DNA from: Terracoccus luteus
GTDB taxonomy: Bacteria; Actinomycetota; Actinomycetes; Actinomycetales; Dermatophilaceae
Length of the DNA stretch: 64,000 bases
Reading direction: 5' to 3'
Assembly (NCBI RefSeq): GCF_003635045.1
Contig: NZ_RBXT01000001.1
Span: forward strand, 2,480,001-2,544,000
The notes under the pieces are model-generated. The model was not told the origin of the DNA. It made no database searches and saw only the letters and a list, made by a program, of their open reading frames with translations. Shown piece by piece: positions 15,746 through 24,078 of the stretch. The number at the start of each line of letters is the position of its first letter. Position 1 is the stretch's first letter. A program made the translations under genes and the position numbers.

Positions 15746-15957
15746 GTGCTCCACCCTCTCGCGACGTGCTGCCGCCGGGGTCCGGCGGCCTCTCCCCTGC
15801 CACCTACCCACCCGCGCGCAGGGCACGACCCGGGCCACCCGGCATCCGGGCGGTCGGTGGGGCCGCCCACCGGGTACGGGCGCTGGTGGACCGGTCCGAC
15901 GGCACCATCCCGTCCGGACCCCGTCAGACCTCGACAGACCAGACGGCAGGAGTGAGC

Positions 15958-16950
15958 GTGACCAACTTCGGATACACCCTGATGACCGAGCAGAGCGGCC
16001 CCAAGGACCTCGTCGAGTGGGCCGTGCGGGCCGAGCGGAGCGGTTTCGACTTCGCCGTCTCGAGCGATCACTTCTCGCCGTGGCTCAAGGAGCAGGGGCA
16101 CGCCCCCTACGCGTGGACCGTACTCGGCGCCGTCGCGTACGCGACCGAGCGCATGGAGCTCATGACGTACGTGACCTGCCCGACGATGCGCTACCACCCG
16201 GCCGTCGTCGCGCAGAAGGCCGCGACGCTGCAGCTGCTCGCCGACGGCCGCTTCACCCTCGGCCTCGGCAGCGGCGAGAACCTCAACGAGCACGTCGTCG
16301 GCGAGGGCTGGCCCGGCGTCGACACGCGGCAGTCGATGCTCGCCGAGGCGATCGAGATCATCCGCGAGCTGCACACCGGTGAGCTGGTCACCTTCCGCGG
16401 CGACCACTTCGACGTCGACTCCGCGCGCATCTGGGACCTGCCCGACTCCCCCGTCGAGATCGGCGTGGCCGTCGGCGGCGAGAAGGCCGTCGCCCGCTTC
16501 GGCCCCCTCGCCGACCACCTCATCGCGACCGAGCCCGACGCCGACCTCGTCTCGGCGTGGAACTCGCGTTCCGGCGCGCCGGAGATCGGCCGCGCGGCGC
16601 GCGCCATCGGCCAGATCCCGATCAGCTGGGACCCGGATGCCGACACGGCGACCACCCGCGCGCACGAGCAGTTCCGCTGGTTCGCCGGCGGCTGGGCCGT
16701 CAACTCCGACCTGCCGACGCCCCACGGGTTTCACGGCGCCAGCCAGTTCGTGCGACCGGAGGACGTCGCGGAGACCATCCCGTGCGGCCCCGACCTCGAC
16801 GCCATCGTCGACGCGGTCAAGCCCTACTGGGAGGCCGGGTTCACCGACATCGCGCTCGTGCAGGTCGGCGGCGACACGCAGCAGCGGTTCTTCGACGAGG
16901 CCGCCGAGCCCCTGCTCGAGAAGCTGCGGGCGGCCGCGCCGTCGACGTGA
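15958..16950 (+). CDS. LLM-class F420-dependent oxidoreductase
   Basis: 330 residues. The TIM-barrel start FGYTLMTEQSGPKDLVEWAV, WAVRAERSGFDFAVSSDHFS, TYVTCPTMRYHPAVVAQKAA and LGLGSGENLNEHVVG match the F420-dependent glucose-6-phosphate-dehydrogenase-like/TIGR03557 branch of the luciferase-like family. Known cofactor for this branch is F420; substrate not predictable. GTG at 15958 is preferred to GTG 15952 because the AGGAG sits 5-6 nt before it. Neighbouring redox enzymes suggest shared physiology but the gene has its own promoter space. Confidence 0.88.
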   Translation: MTNFGYTLMTEQSGPKDLVEWAVRAERSGFDFAVSSDHFSPWLKEQGHAPYAWTVLGAVAYATERMELMTYVTCPTMRYHPAVVAQKAATLQLLADGRFTLGLGSGENLNEHVVGEGWPGVDTRQSMLAEAIEIIRELHTGELVTFRGDHFDVDSARIWDLPDSPVEIGVAVGGEKAVARFGPLADHLIATEPDADLVSAWNSRSGAPEIGRAARAIGQIPISWDPDADTATTRAHEQFRWFAGGWAVNSDLPTPHGFHGASQFVRPEDVAETIPCGPDLDAIVDAVKPYWEAGFTDIALVQVGGDTQQRFFDEAAEPLLEKLRAAAPST

Positions 16951-16965
16951 CCCGAGGGCGGTCGC

Positions 16966-17676
16966 TCAGACCGTGATCCACCGCTCACCGGCGAGGGCCC
17001 GGGCCACGATGCCCGGGCCCTCGTCGTCGGTAGGGCCGTCGGTGGTGTCGGGTGGCCGCCCGGACAGGGTGGCGGAGGCCCACTCGGCGGCGAGCCCGTC
17101 GAAGACGGAGTGGCGGCCGAGCATGGCGTGCTTGCCCCCGGTGACGGTGACGTAGGCGACGTCCGCCGTACGGGCGAGGTCACGCGCCACGGCGGCCGAC
17201 GCGGCCGGGCTGGCGACCCGGTCGGCGTCACCGTGCACGAGGAGCACCCGGCGGCCGGCGAGGTCGAGGCGTCCCTCCTGGGGGTAGACCCACGGCGCGA
17301 GGGCGACGACGCTGCGCACCGACGGGTGCTCGGCGGCGAGGATGGCGGCCCGCCCGCCGAGCGAGTGGCCGACGAGGCAGACCGGCAGCTCGCCGAAGCG
17401 CTCCTCGGCCCGGTCGAGGGCCCACCGGACGTCGTCGACGGGGGTGTGGCCGGCGTCCCAGCCGCGGCTCGAGTTGAGCAGCCGCTGCACGACGAGGCGG
17501 TCCCGACCCGCCCGCGCGACGCGCGCCGCGACCGGCACCATGCGCAGCACCGACAGCTGGGCCGGGCTGACCCGCGCCGCGCCGGCGCGGGCGGCACCGC
17601 CGTGCAGCACCAGGACGAGACCGGTCGGCTGGGCTGGTACGGCTGTGTCGACGACGCGGGCCCGGTTCACCCTCAC
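16966..17676 (-). CDS. Alpha/beta hydrolase
   Basis: 236 residues from GTG 17676 (GTG 17670 is the alternative). The strand LVLVLHGGAARAG begins the fold, the nucleophile elbow is VGHSLGGRAAILAAEHP (GHSLGG), the acid is in VHGDADRVASP, and the histidine in GKHAMLG. This is a compact dienelactone-hydrolase or lysophospholipase-like hydrolase; no signal peptide, so cytoplasmic. Substrate unknown. It converges on the F420-type gene and is divergent from the AhpD-like gene, with a TATTCT -10-like element in the 97-bp gap. Confidence 0.83.
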   Translation of the reverse strand: MRVNRARVVDTAVPAQPTGLVLVLHGGAARAGAARVSPAQLSVLRMVPVAARVARAGRDRLVVQRLLNSSRGWDAGHTPVDDVRWALDRAEERFGELPVCLVGHSLGGRAAILAAEHPSVRSVVALAPWVYPQEGRLDLAGRRVLLVHGDADRVASPAASAAVARDLARTADVAYVTVTGGKHAMLGRHSVFDGLAAEWASATLSGRPPDTTDGPTDDEGPGIVARALAGERWITV

Positions 17677-17773
17677 GACAGTAGGCGAGCCCGGTGAGCC
17701 CCTCCCCGCCGGCCGGGTCGGGCGTATTCTGTCGGGCCATCCGAGACTGCTGCGTCGACTGCCAGGAGGAGCG

Positions 17774-18448
17774 ATGGCTGTACCGATCGAGTACCCCGGG
17801 CCCGACCGGACGAGCGAGCCCGCCACCCACCTGCAGGAGCCGGACGTCGACGACGCGGTGGAGGCGCTCTACGCGGCCGACCTGCGCGACGACGGCTACG
17901 TCATGAACCTCACCCGCGTGTGGGCGCACGACCCGGCGACCCAACCGGCCCTGTTCGAGCTGGTCGGCGCCGCCGCCCGCCTCGCGGGACTCGACCTGCG
18001 TGAGCGGGGTCTGCTCGTCACGGCCATGGCGGCCACGCTCGGTGACGCGTACTGCTCGCTGGCCTGGGGGGCGCGGCTCGCGGAGGAGGTCGGGCCGGCA
18101 TCCGTCGCCTCGGTGCTCACCGGGGCTGACGACCCCGATCTCGACGCGCGCGGCCTGGCCCTCGTGCGGTGGGCGAGGGTGGTGACCCGCGACCCGAACA
18201 GCACGACGGTGGCCGACGTGGACGCGTTGCGGGCGGCCGGGTTCGACGACCAGCAGGTGTTCGGGCTCACCCTCTTCGTCGCGTTGCGGCAGGCGTTCTC
18301 GACCGTCAATGACGCACTCGGCGCCCGACCCGACCGCCAGCTCGTCGAGGCCGCACCCGAGGACGTCCGGGCGGCCGTCACCTTCGGCCGACCGCCGGCC
18401 ACGTCATCCAGCCAGGCGACGACCGGCCCGCTCAGCCCGCGGCGGTGA
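17774..18448 (+). CDS. Carboxymuconolactone decarboxylase/AhpD-like protein with incomplete active site
   Basis: 224 residues, SD AGGAGGAG directly before ATG. All-helical; the segment RERGLLVTAMAATLGDAYC corresponds to the CMD/AhpD core helix where peroxidases carry CxxCxxxH. Here only the second cysteine remains (GDAYCSLAWG), the first being Asp and the histidine Trp or Gly. A second helical repeat follows (ALVRWARVVTRDPNST, then FGLTLFVALRQAF). Known family: AhpD-type alkylhydroperoxidases and decarboxylases. The residue losses make thiol peroxidase chemistry unlikely. It converges with the DsbA-like gene with a 17-bp overlap, and that protein has also lost its cysteines. Confidence 0.75.
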   Translation: MAVPIEYPGPDRTSEPATHLQEPDVDDAVEALYAADLRDDGYVMNLTRVWAHDPATQPALFELVGAAARLAGLDLRERGLLVTAMAATLGDAYCSLAWGARLAEEVGPASVASVLTGADDPDLDARGLALVRWARVVTRDPNSTTVADVDALRAAGFDDQQVFGLTLFVALRQAFSTVNDALGARPDRQLVEAAPEDVRAAVTFGRPPATSSSQATTGPLSPRR

Positions 18449-19076
18449 CGACGCCCCGCAGCAGGGCCAAGTAGTCGTCGGCGCTGCGCGCACCGGTGAG
18501 GGCGGCGGACCGGTTGGCCACGACGACCGGCACCTGCGTGATCCCGAGGGAACGGGCGGCGTCCTCGTCGGCTCGCACGGCGTCCTCGTAGTCGTCGGCC
18601 GCGAGCACGGCGGCGGTACGGCGCTCGTCGAGGCCGCACTCGGCACCCAGCCGTTGCAGCACCTGGTGGTCGGCGATGTCGAGCCCCTCGGCGAAGTGGG
18701 CCCGGCAGAAGCGCTCGACCGCGGCCGACTGGAGCCCGTGCCCGCCCTGGGCGAGAGCGAGGGCGATGAGGCGCTGCGCGTCGCGGCTGTCGGCGGGCAC
18801 AATGCGCTCGGGGTCGAACCCGACGAGCTCGTCGTCGTCGCCGGACCGCGCGACCTCCGCGGCGTCCGCGACGGCCCGCCGAACGGCATCCTCGTCGGTG
18901 GGGCCCTGCACGAGGGCCCGCCACGTCACCGTGACGTCGGACGGCCGCTCGAACGCGTGCACAGCCGCCTCGAGGCGCTGCTTGACGACCCACGACAGCG
19001 GGCTGACGAGGTCACCCCACAGCTCGAGGTCGACGGCGGTGCTGGAGTCGGCCACCTGCTGGTTCGTCGTGCTCAT
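18432..19076 (-). CDS. DsbA/FrnE-like thioredoxin-fold protein without the CxxC pair
   Basis: 214 residues from ATG 19076. The opening strand and helix LELWGDLVSPLSWVVKQRLE align with FrnE/Rv2466c-like DsbA oxidoreductases, but the CPWC active site is S25-P-L-S28. The helical insertion (VERFCRAHFAEGLDIADHQV) and the cis-proline region ARSLGITQVPVVVANRSAAL (the xVP loop) are intact. Known family: 2-hydroxychromene isomerase/FrnE and mycothiol-dependent nitroreductase folds, cytoplasmic. With both cysteines gone it may be an isomerase-like or binding protein. Convergent with the AhpD-like gene. Confidence 0.82.
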   Translation of the reverse strand: MSTTNQQVADSSTAVDLELWGDLVSPLSWVVKQRLEAAVHAFERPSDVTVTWRALVQGPTDEDAVRRAVADAAEVARSGDDDELVGFDPERIVPADSRDAQRLIALALAQGGHGLQSAAVERFCRAHFAEGLDIADHQVLQRLGAECGLDERRTAAVLAADDYEDAVRADEDAARSLGITQVPVVVANRSAALTGARSADDYLALLRGVVTAAG

Positions 19077-19145
19077 CGCGTCAGTCTGGCACGCAGCCCC
19101 GACAGCCTCCGGGTGGAGGTGAGGGCCGACCGGTGTCGGTGGGCG

Positions 19146-19221
19146 CGGGTCGAGGTGATGATTCGCTCCCTGCCGCGGCCGTCTACCTCGACCCGGCTCG
19201 CACCCGCGGGGGTCGAGGTGA
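19146..19221. repeat. CGGGTCGAGGT repeats, two inverted and one direct
   Basis: CGGGTCGAGGT at 19146-19156 and its exact reverse complement ACCTCGACCCG at 19185-19195 form 11-bp arms. A third copy, GGGGTCGAGGTGAT, lies at 19208-19221. They occupy the gap between the DsbA-like gene and the NlpC/P60 terminator. No gene is visible in this gap. Function unknown. Confidence 0.5.
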
Positions 19222-19284
19222 TCCGCGACCACCGACGGTCGGGTTCCACCTCCGCCCGACGAGCGGAGCGCCCCGGGACGAGGC

Positions 19285-19318
19285 GAGGCCCCGCCCACCG
19301 AATGGTGGACGGGGCCTC
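19285..19318 (-). terminator. Hairpin downstream of the NlpC/P60 gene
   Basis: GAGGCCCCGCCCACC and GGTGGACGGGGCCTC form 15-bp arms with one mismatch around a GAAT loop, 22 bp after the stop codon of the NlpC/P60 gene. There is no T-run, as is usual in high-GC actinobacteria. Confidence 0.75.
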
Positions 19319-19339
19319 GGGATCCCGGGGCGGGGTCGC

Positions 19340-20395
19340 TCAGAAGCGGCCGTAGCCCGAGGGCGTGGTCCAGATCGAGTGGTTGCCGATCACGGTGCCG
19401 GGGCGCTGCGCGTCGACCATGCGGCCGGGGCTCACGTAGATGCCCACGTGGTAGGCCGGGTAGCCGAAGAACACGAGGTCGCCGGGGCGGGGGCTGCTGA
19501 CGCGCGTGGCGGCACGCTGCTGCGCCGACGCCGTGCGCGGGATCGACACGCCGGCCTTGCGGTACACGTACGACGTGAAGCCGGAGCAGTCGAAGCCGCT
19601 CGGGGTCGAGCCGCCGTAGACGTAGGGCACGCCGGTGTAGTTGTAGGCGATGCCGACGATGCCGGATGCCGACGGGGCCGGGTTCGAGGCCGGCTTCGGG
19701 GCCGTCGTAGTCGTCTTCGTCGGCGTGCTCGAGGAGGACGAGGACGACGAGGAGGTCGAACGGCTCGAGGTCGAGCGGCTCGTCGTGCTGCTCGAGGTCG
19801 AGCGCGAGCTGGAACGCGTCGACACGGCGGTGCGCTCGGTCGAACGCGACGAGCGGGTGGTGCTCTGCTCGCGCTCGGCGGCAGCGGCACGGGCGGCGCG
19901 CGCCTCCCGGGCTTCGCGGGCCTCGCGCGCCTCACGGGCGGCCTCGGCAGCAGCGGCGCGCTGACGGGCCTCGCGGGCCTGCTCGGCGGCCTTCGCCTCG
20001 GCGCGGGCCTTCGCCTCGGCCTTGGCCTTCGCGGCGGCCACGGCACGCTGCTTCTCGACGACGAGGTCCTCGATGACGATCGGCTTGGCCTTGGGCGCGG
20101 CGGCCGGGGCGACGTAGCCGAACGCGGTGAGCGCGGTGGTGCGGGCCGAGTCGACGGCCTGCGGGCCGACAACGGCGGGGGCCGCGGCGACCTTGGCGTC
20201 GACGGCGGCGACGACGTTCGTGTCGTCGGCGGCGGCCGCGGGCTGGACGAAGGAGGCGACGAGGCCACCGGAGGCGGCCACGATCGCGGCCCCCTTGACG
20301 GCGGGCTGGGCGGACTCCTTGGCGATGAGCGTCAGCTCGGCAAGGGGGTTGAAACGGCCGGGGGCGCGGTGGCGCCCAGGAGCGTTGTGAGCCAC
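19340..20395 (-). CDS. NlpC/P60 family secreted peptidoglycan endopeptidase
   Basis: 351 residues. A long N-terminal region with a secretion-type hydrophobic segment (GAAIVAASGGLVASFVQPAA), a coiled-coil Ala/Lys/Glu/Arg stretch (residues ~110-175), a Ser/Thr/Arg low-complexity linker of some 50 residues, then the NlpC/P60 domain: GVPYVYGGSTPSGFDCSGF carries the catalytic Cys, PRPGDLVFFGYPAYHVGIYV the catalytic His, with NHSIWTTPS at the end. This resembles RipA/Rpf-associated cell-wall hydrolases that cut D-Glu-mDAP-type bonds during division. The GTG start lies 7 bp after a c-di-AMP riboswitch, whose 3' end contains the ribosome binding site. Confidence 0.9.
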   Translation of the reverse strand: MAHNAPGRHRAPGRFNPLAELTLIAKESAQPAVKGAAIVAASGGLVASFVQPAAAADDTNVVAAVDAKVAAAPAVVGPQAVDSARTTALTAFGYVAPAAAPKAKPIVIEDLVVEKQRAVAAAKAKAEAKARAEAKAAEQAREARQRAAAAEAAREAREAREAREARAARAAAAEREQSTTRSSRSTERTAVSTRSSSRSTSSSTTSRSTSSRSTSSSSSSSSSTPTKTTTTAPKPASNPAPSASGIVGIAYNYTGVPYVYGGSTPSGFDCSGFTSYVYRKAGVSIPRTASAQQRAATRVSSPRPGDLVFFGYPAYHVGIYVSPGRMVDAQRPGTVIGNHSIWTTPSGYGRF

Positions 20396-20401
20396 GGGAT
20401 C

Positions 20402-20584
20402 TACCTCTCGACGCCTACGAGGTGAGCTGTCGGGTTCGGGCTGAGGTACTGCCCGGTCCGTGGAGCCGCAATGGCTCGTGGGACTTCACCCCGAGGACGT
20501 CTCTCGACGCCCGTGGAAGTGGGTCCCCCGCTCCTGCCGTGAAGGGTTCAAGCCGACCTTCGAACCGGTGGCAGGACTCGGCGT
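20402..20584 (-). promoter_or_regulatory. c-di-AMP riboswitch (ydaO-yuaA type)
   Basis: Read on the minus strand the leader contains, in order, GCCGAGTCCTGCC, CACGGCAGGAGCGGGGGACC, GGGGTGAAGTCCCACGAGCC, CCGAACCCGACAGCTCACC and TCGTAGGCGTCGAGAGGTAG. These blocks match the actinobacterial ydaO-yuaA consensus that I know from leaders of NlpC/P60 and Rpf genes. c-di-AMP binding turns such genes off. The last block runs into the SD (GAGAGG) of the GTG start, so control could be at translation. Ten-base inverted arms TTCGAACCGG at 20559-20568 and 20586-20595 could form an alternative 5' hairpin. The remaining 100 bases to the IdeR gene show only promoter-like sequence. Confidence 0.85.
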
Positions 20585-20708
20585 TCCGGTTCGAAGCCCT
20601 CGCCCGACGGGTGGGTGAGTGCCCCCAAGGTAGCGAGTCACCCCCGCATTGTCACGCCAAGGTCACGATCCGGTCCGGACGGGAACTCCGCGCGACGCGC
20701 ACCCGGCG

Positions 20709-21404
20709 TCAGACGGTCTCGCAGTAGACGTGCACGGCGACGTCGTCGGGCAGCGAGACGCCGCTCGAGGCCTCGCTCCCCTGGCGCACCGCGACGACGC
20801 GCCCGCCCTCGCGCACGACCTCGACGTGGCTGCCGGGCAGCACCCCGGCCGCGGTGAGCAGCGAGAGCGCGTCGGGGTCGACCTGCACCGGCTCGCCGAT
20901 GCGGCGGATGACGACGACGCGGGGCTGGGCGCCGGCGGCCGCGGTGAGCGCGGTGAGCCCGGCGAGGAAGTCCTCGGGCTGCTCGACCCCGAACTCGTGC
21001 AGGCCGGGGATGGGGTTGCCGTAGGGCGACTCGAGACCCTCGCCGATGAGCCCGAGGATCTTGCGCTCGACCTGCTCGGACATGACGTGCTCCCACCGGC
21101 ACGCCTCGTCGTGGGCGTACTCCCACTCGAGCCCGATGACATCGACGAGCAGCCGCTCGGCGAGGCGGTGCTTGCGCATGACCCGGGTGGCGAGCAGCCG
21201 GCCGTGGTCGGACAGCTCGAGGTGCCGGTCGCCCGACACGGCGACGAGGCCGTCGCGCTCCATGCGCGCCACCGTCTGCGACACCGTCGGCCCCGAGTGC
21301 CCGAGGCGCTCGGCGATGCGCGCGCGCAGGGGCACGATGCCCTCTTCCTCCAGCTCGAAGATCGTGCGCAGGTACATCTCGGTGGTGTCGATCAGGTCGG
21401 TCAC
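20709..21404 (-). CDS. ideR: DtxR/IdeR-family metal-dependent transcriptional regulator
   Basis: 231 residues. N-terminal winged HTH (RIAERLGHSGPTVSQTVARM), dimerisation/metal domain and C-terminal SH3-like FeoA domain (from about residue 150, DALSLLTAAGVLPGSHVEVV). All metal ligands known from IdeR/DtxR are at the canonical numbers: M10, C102, E105 and H106 for site 1; H79, E83 and H98 for site 2. Function by family: Fe(II)-dependent repressor of iron acquisition and oxidative stress genes; Mn-dependent variants exist, but the Cys ligand favours iron. GTG start. Monocistronic; neither neighbour is an obvious siderophore gene, though an MFS gene lies upstream on the same strand. Confidence 0.9.
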   Translation of the reverse strand: MTDLIDTTEMYLRTIFELEEEGIVPLRARIAERLGHSGPTVSQTVARMERDGLVAVSGDRHLELSDHGRLLATRVMRKHRLAERLLVDVIGLEWEYAHDEACRWEHVMSEQVERKILGLIGEGLESPYGNPIPGLHEFGVEQPEDFLAGLTALTAAAGAQPRVVVIRRIGEPVQVDPDALSLLTAAGVLPGSHVEVVREGGRVVAVRQGSEASSGVSLPDDVAVHVYCETV

Positions 21405-21454
21405 AGCCCTAGCCTCTCAGAGTTCACGCCGCCCACGGCACCGGCGCCCGGGTG

Positions 21455-22702
21455 TCAGGACGCCGTCGGATGCCGGCGGGTCGGGTCGTGCCGCGGCACC
21501 CACACCCGCAGCCACCCGGCCCCGACGACGGCGCCGACGCCGAGCACGACCGAGCTGGCCCCGAGCGTCATGATGCCGCTCAGCCCCGACAACGCCAGCG
21601 GGCCCGCCGCCCTTCCCACGTCGGCGAACAGGCGCCAGCCGCCGAGGAACTGGGTGCGGCCGACGGCCGGTGAGGCGTCGGCCCCGAGGGTCATGACGAG
21701 GCCCGCCCCGATGCCGTTGCCGAGCCCGAGCACGGTGGCCGCGAGCGTGATGGCGACGAGGCCGGTGGCGAGCGGCAGCACCATCATCCCGATGCCGAGC
21801 ACGACCATGCTGGGCACCGCGGCGGCGACCCGGCCGTAGCGGTCCATGAGCCAGCCGGAGGGGTAGAACAGCAGCATGTCGAGGGCCCCGGCCACGCCGA
21901 AGACGAGCGCGGTCTGGGACGGGGTGAGCCCCTGCGACTCGGCCCAGAGCGGCACGAGCGCCTCGCGCACCGCCCGGGCACCCGAGATGCACAGGGCACC
22001 CGTGCCGAGGGTCAGCAGCACGAAGCGGTGCTCTCCGAGGACGCTGAAGACCGACCGGTGGGCGACCGCGGCCGCGGCCCCGTCGGCATCCTTCGTGATG
22101 TCCGGCGCGAGCAGGACGAGGAGGAAGGCGGCCCCGGCGGCGACCGCCCCGACGACGTAGGCGGCCGCGACGTCGCTGCGCGCGATGACGAAGGCGCCGA
22201 TGAAGGGGCCGATGAAGGCGCCGATGCGCGTGACGCCCCCGAGCGTCGACAGGGCCCGGGCGCGCATCGCGACGGGCACCGCCTCGGTGAGATACGCCTG
22301 GCGGGCCAGGCCGAAGAGCGAGCCGGCCAGGCCGATCACGAGCACGCCTGCGAACAGCAGGGCGAGGTGGCCGGCGAGCGCGCACAGGGCCATGCCGACG
22401 GCCTCGACCACCGCGGCGGTGAGCAGGGCGCGCCGCTCACCGATGCGGGCCGCGAGCGCCCCGGACGGCAGGTCGCCGAGCAGCTGGCCGACGCCGATGG
22501 CCGCGACGGCGAGGGCGGCGACCGCGACCGACGCGCCCAGACCGCGGGCCGTGACGGCCACGACCGGCATGACGGCCCCCGAGCCGACCGCGGAGAGCAG
22601 GCTCGGGCCGTACGCCGAGACGGCGATGGAGCGCCAGCCCCCGGGCACGCCGCCCGGTGCTCCCGCCCCGCCGACCGGCACGGCGGGAGGGGTCTCGGTC
22701 AT
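21455..22702 (-). CDS. MFS transporter
   Basis: 415 residues from ATG 22702, about 12 predicted transmembrane helices. The MFS signature between helices 2 and 3 appears as LPSGALAARIGERRALL, and the mid-loop repeat as YPSGWLMDRYGRVAA. A 25-residue Pro/Gly/Ala-rich cytoplasmic start precedes helix one. This is the drug/efflux-like DHA branch, but substrate cannot be told. It lies 50 bp upstream of the IdeR-type regulator on the same strand and may be co-transcribed with it; whether it exports an iron chelator is speculation. Confidence 0.87.
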   Translation of the reverse strand: MTETPPAVPVGGAGAPGGVPGGWRSIAVSAYGPSLLSAVGSGAVMPVVAVTARGLGASVAVAALAVAAIGVGQLLGDLPSGALAARIGERRALLTAAVVEAVGMALCALAGHLALLFAGVLVIGLAGSLFGLARQAYLTEAVPVAMRARALSTLGGVTRIGAFIGPFIGAFVIARSDVAAAYVVGAVAAGAAFLLVLLAPDITKDADGAAAAVAHRSVFSVLGEHRFVLLTLGTGALCISGARAVREALVPLWAESQGLTPSQTALVFGVAGALDMLLFYPSGWLMDRYGRVAAAVPSMVVLGIGMMVLPLATGLVAITLAATVLGLGNGIGAGLVMTLGADASPAVGRTQFLGGWRLFADVGRAAGPLALSGLSGIMTLGASSVVLGVGAVVGAGWLRVWVPRHDPTRRHPTAS

Positions 22703-22770
22703 GGCACGAGACCCTAACGATTGGGCATCTCGGGTGGCCGCCCGCAGGGGCTGTGGCGAGGCTGAGGGAC

Positions 22771-23901
22771 GTGACGAGCCCCGGTGCGGACGGGCCGGTC
22801 GCGGCCTCGTCGCCGTGGCCGGTGCCCTCACCGACCGCTCCGACTGCCCCGTCCGCTCCGGCCGCGCGGTTGCCCGGCGGACGCTCGCTCGCCTGGGCCC
22901 TCGGGCTCGTCGTGATCGGGTCCCTCGTGCTGGCCCTCACGGTCCCCGTCGGGACGGCCGCGGTCGGCATCGTGCTCTTCGGGGTGCTCGCCGTCGTGCT
23001 CGAGCTGCGCTACCTCGGTGGCCGGTTCGGCCTCATGCCGGTGCGCTCGTCGGGCACGGTCACCCTCGCCGTCGGGGCTCTCGTCGCGGTGGCCGTCGCC
23101 GCCCGCGCGGTGGCCCCGGCCGGCCGCGGTGCGGGCGCCGTCGTCGGGGTCGTCGCGACGTACGGACTGCTCACCCTCGTCGCCCACCGCTGCCTCCGCG
23201 GCCGGGTTCGCCGGGCGGCCCTCGGCGTCGTCGCCGTGGGCGCGGCGCTGTCACTCGCCTTCCCCGACCAGCACCTCGTCGTGCTGGCGCACCTGCACCA
23301 CCTCGTGCCGGCCGTGCTGGTGTGGGACTGGTCGTCGCGGCGCTCGGCCCGGGGCCGGCGGGCGGTGCGCTGGGTCGTCGCGGGCTGGGTGGTGCTCGTG
23401 CCGGCGCTGCTGCTCTCCGGGGCCCTCGACGGGCTGCTCCACGCCGACGTCGACCTCGTCCGCGGCCTCGCCGACGGCGCCGTCGGGGCGTTCGGGGCGC
23501 CACCCGGGGCGGGGGCGGGAGCGCTCGCCGAGCGCCTCTTAACCCTCTTCGCGTTCAGCCAGACCGTGCAGCTCGCGGTGTGGGTGGGCCTGCTACCGCA
23601 CTGGGCCCCCGACGTGTCGGCCGACCTGGAGACACGGCTGCCGTGGCTCACCGGCGCCCGGCTCTGGGTCGTCGGCTTCACCGCCGCCGCCGTGCTGGCG
23701 GTGCTCTTCGCCCGCGACTACGCACTCGGCGCCCGGGTCTTCACAGCCCTGTCGGCGGCGCCGATGCTGCTCGAGCTCGCGGCGGTGCTCCTGCTCGTGG
23801 CCGGTGGCGCAGGGATCGTCGGGGTGGCGCGAGCGCGAGCCGACCTGCCCCCGGACGTCGGCGCACCGGCATCCGACGACGGCGGCGAGCGCGCCGCCTG
23901 A
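22771..23901 (+). CDS. Multi-pass membrane protein of unknown function
   Basis: 376 residues from GTG 22771 (SD GAGGG). After a 40-residue Pro/Ala/Ser-rich start there are about nine hydrophobic segments, e.g. LGLVVIGSLVLALTVPVGTA, VTLAVGALVAVAVAARAVAP and MLLELAAVLLLVAGGAGIVG. A conspicuous histidine-bearing helix pair contains FPDQHLVVLAHLHHLVPAVL and QTVQLAVWVGLLPHWAP, which could bind a metal or heme. I do not recognise the family. Divergent from the MFS gene, followed by the small transcription unit at 23941. Confidence 0.7.
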   Translation: MTSPGADGPVAASSPWPVPSPTAPTAPSAPAARLPGGRSLAWALGLVVIGSLVLALTVPVGTAAVGIVLFGVLAVVLELRYLGGRFGLMPVRSSGTVTLAVGALVAVAVAARAVAPAGRGAGAVVGVVATYGLLTLVAHRCLRGRVRRAALGVVAVGAALSLAFPDQHLVVLAHLHHLVPAVLVWDWSSRRSARGRRAVRWVVAGWVVLVPALLLSGALDGLLHADVDLVRGLADGAVGAFGAPPGAGAGALAERLLTLFAFSQTVQLAVWVGLLPHWAPDVSADLETRLPWLTGARLWVVGFTAAAVLAVLFARDYALGARVFTALSAAPMLLELAAVLLLVAGGAGIVGVARARADLPPDVGAPASDDGGERAA

Positions 23902-23940
23902 GCGCTCCCGCATGGCCCGCGCCACGGTGCGGAAAAGGTC

Positions 23941-23969
23941 TTGAACCGGTCGGGATGCCGACGTACGGT
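23941..23969 (+). promoter_or_regulatory. Promoter of a short transcription unit
   Basis: TTGAAC at 23941-23946 and TACGGT at 23964-23969 are separated by 17 bp, a strong match to a housekeeping sigma promoter in a genome where -35 boxes are usually poor. Predicted transcription start is near 23976. No annotated-size gene follows before the hairpin at 24079. Confidence 0.65.
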
Positions 23970-24004
23970 GCAAGGACCGAGCCCGAAGGGAGGTGGTCCG
24001 AGAA

Positions 24005-24046
24005 GTGTCTTCTTCTTCCGGAACGTACGAGGTGGCCACGCGATAG
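24005..24046 (+). CDS. Possible 13-residue small ORF
   Basis: GTG followed by 12 codons and TAG; peptide MSSSSGTYEVATR. The SD GGGAGGTGG ends about 8 nt before the GTG. It sits inside the short promoter-hairpin unit. Neither codon bias nor length allows proof of translation; support rests on the ribosome binding site and isolated position. Confidence 0.4.
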   Translation: MSSSSGTYEVATR

Positions 24047-24078
24047 TCGCGTCAGCGACCCGTAACCATGGATGAAGC

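Noticed and set aside
19742-19960. A Glu/Val-rich plus-strand ORF antisense to the NlpC/P60 linker
   Set aside because: It is the mirror of the Ser/Arg/Ala low-complexity linker and has no ribosome binding site.
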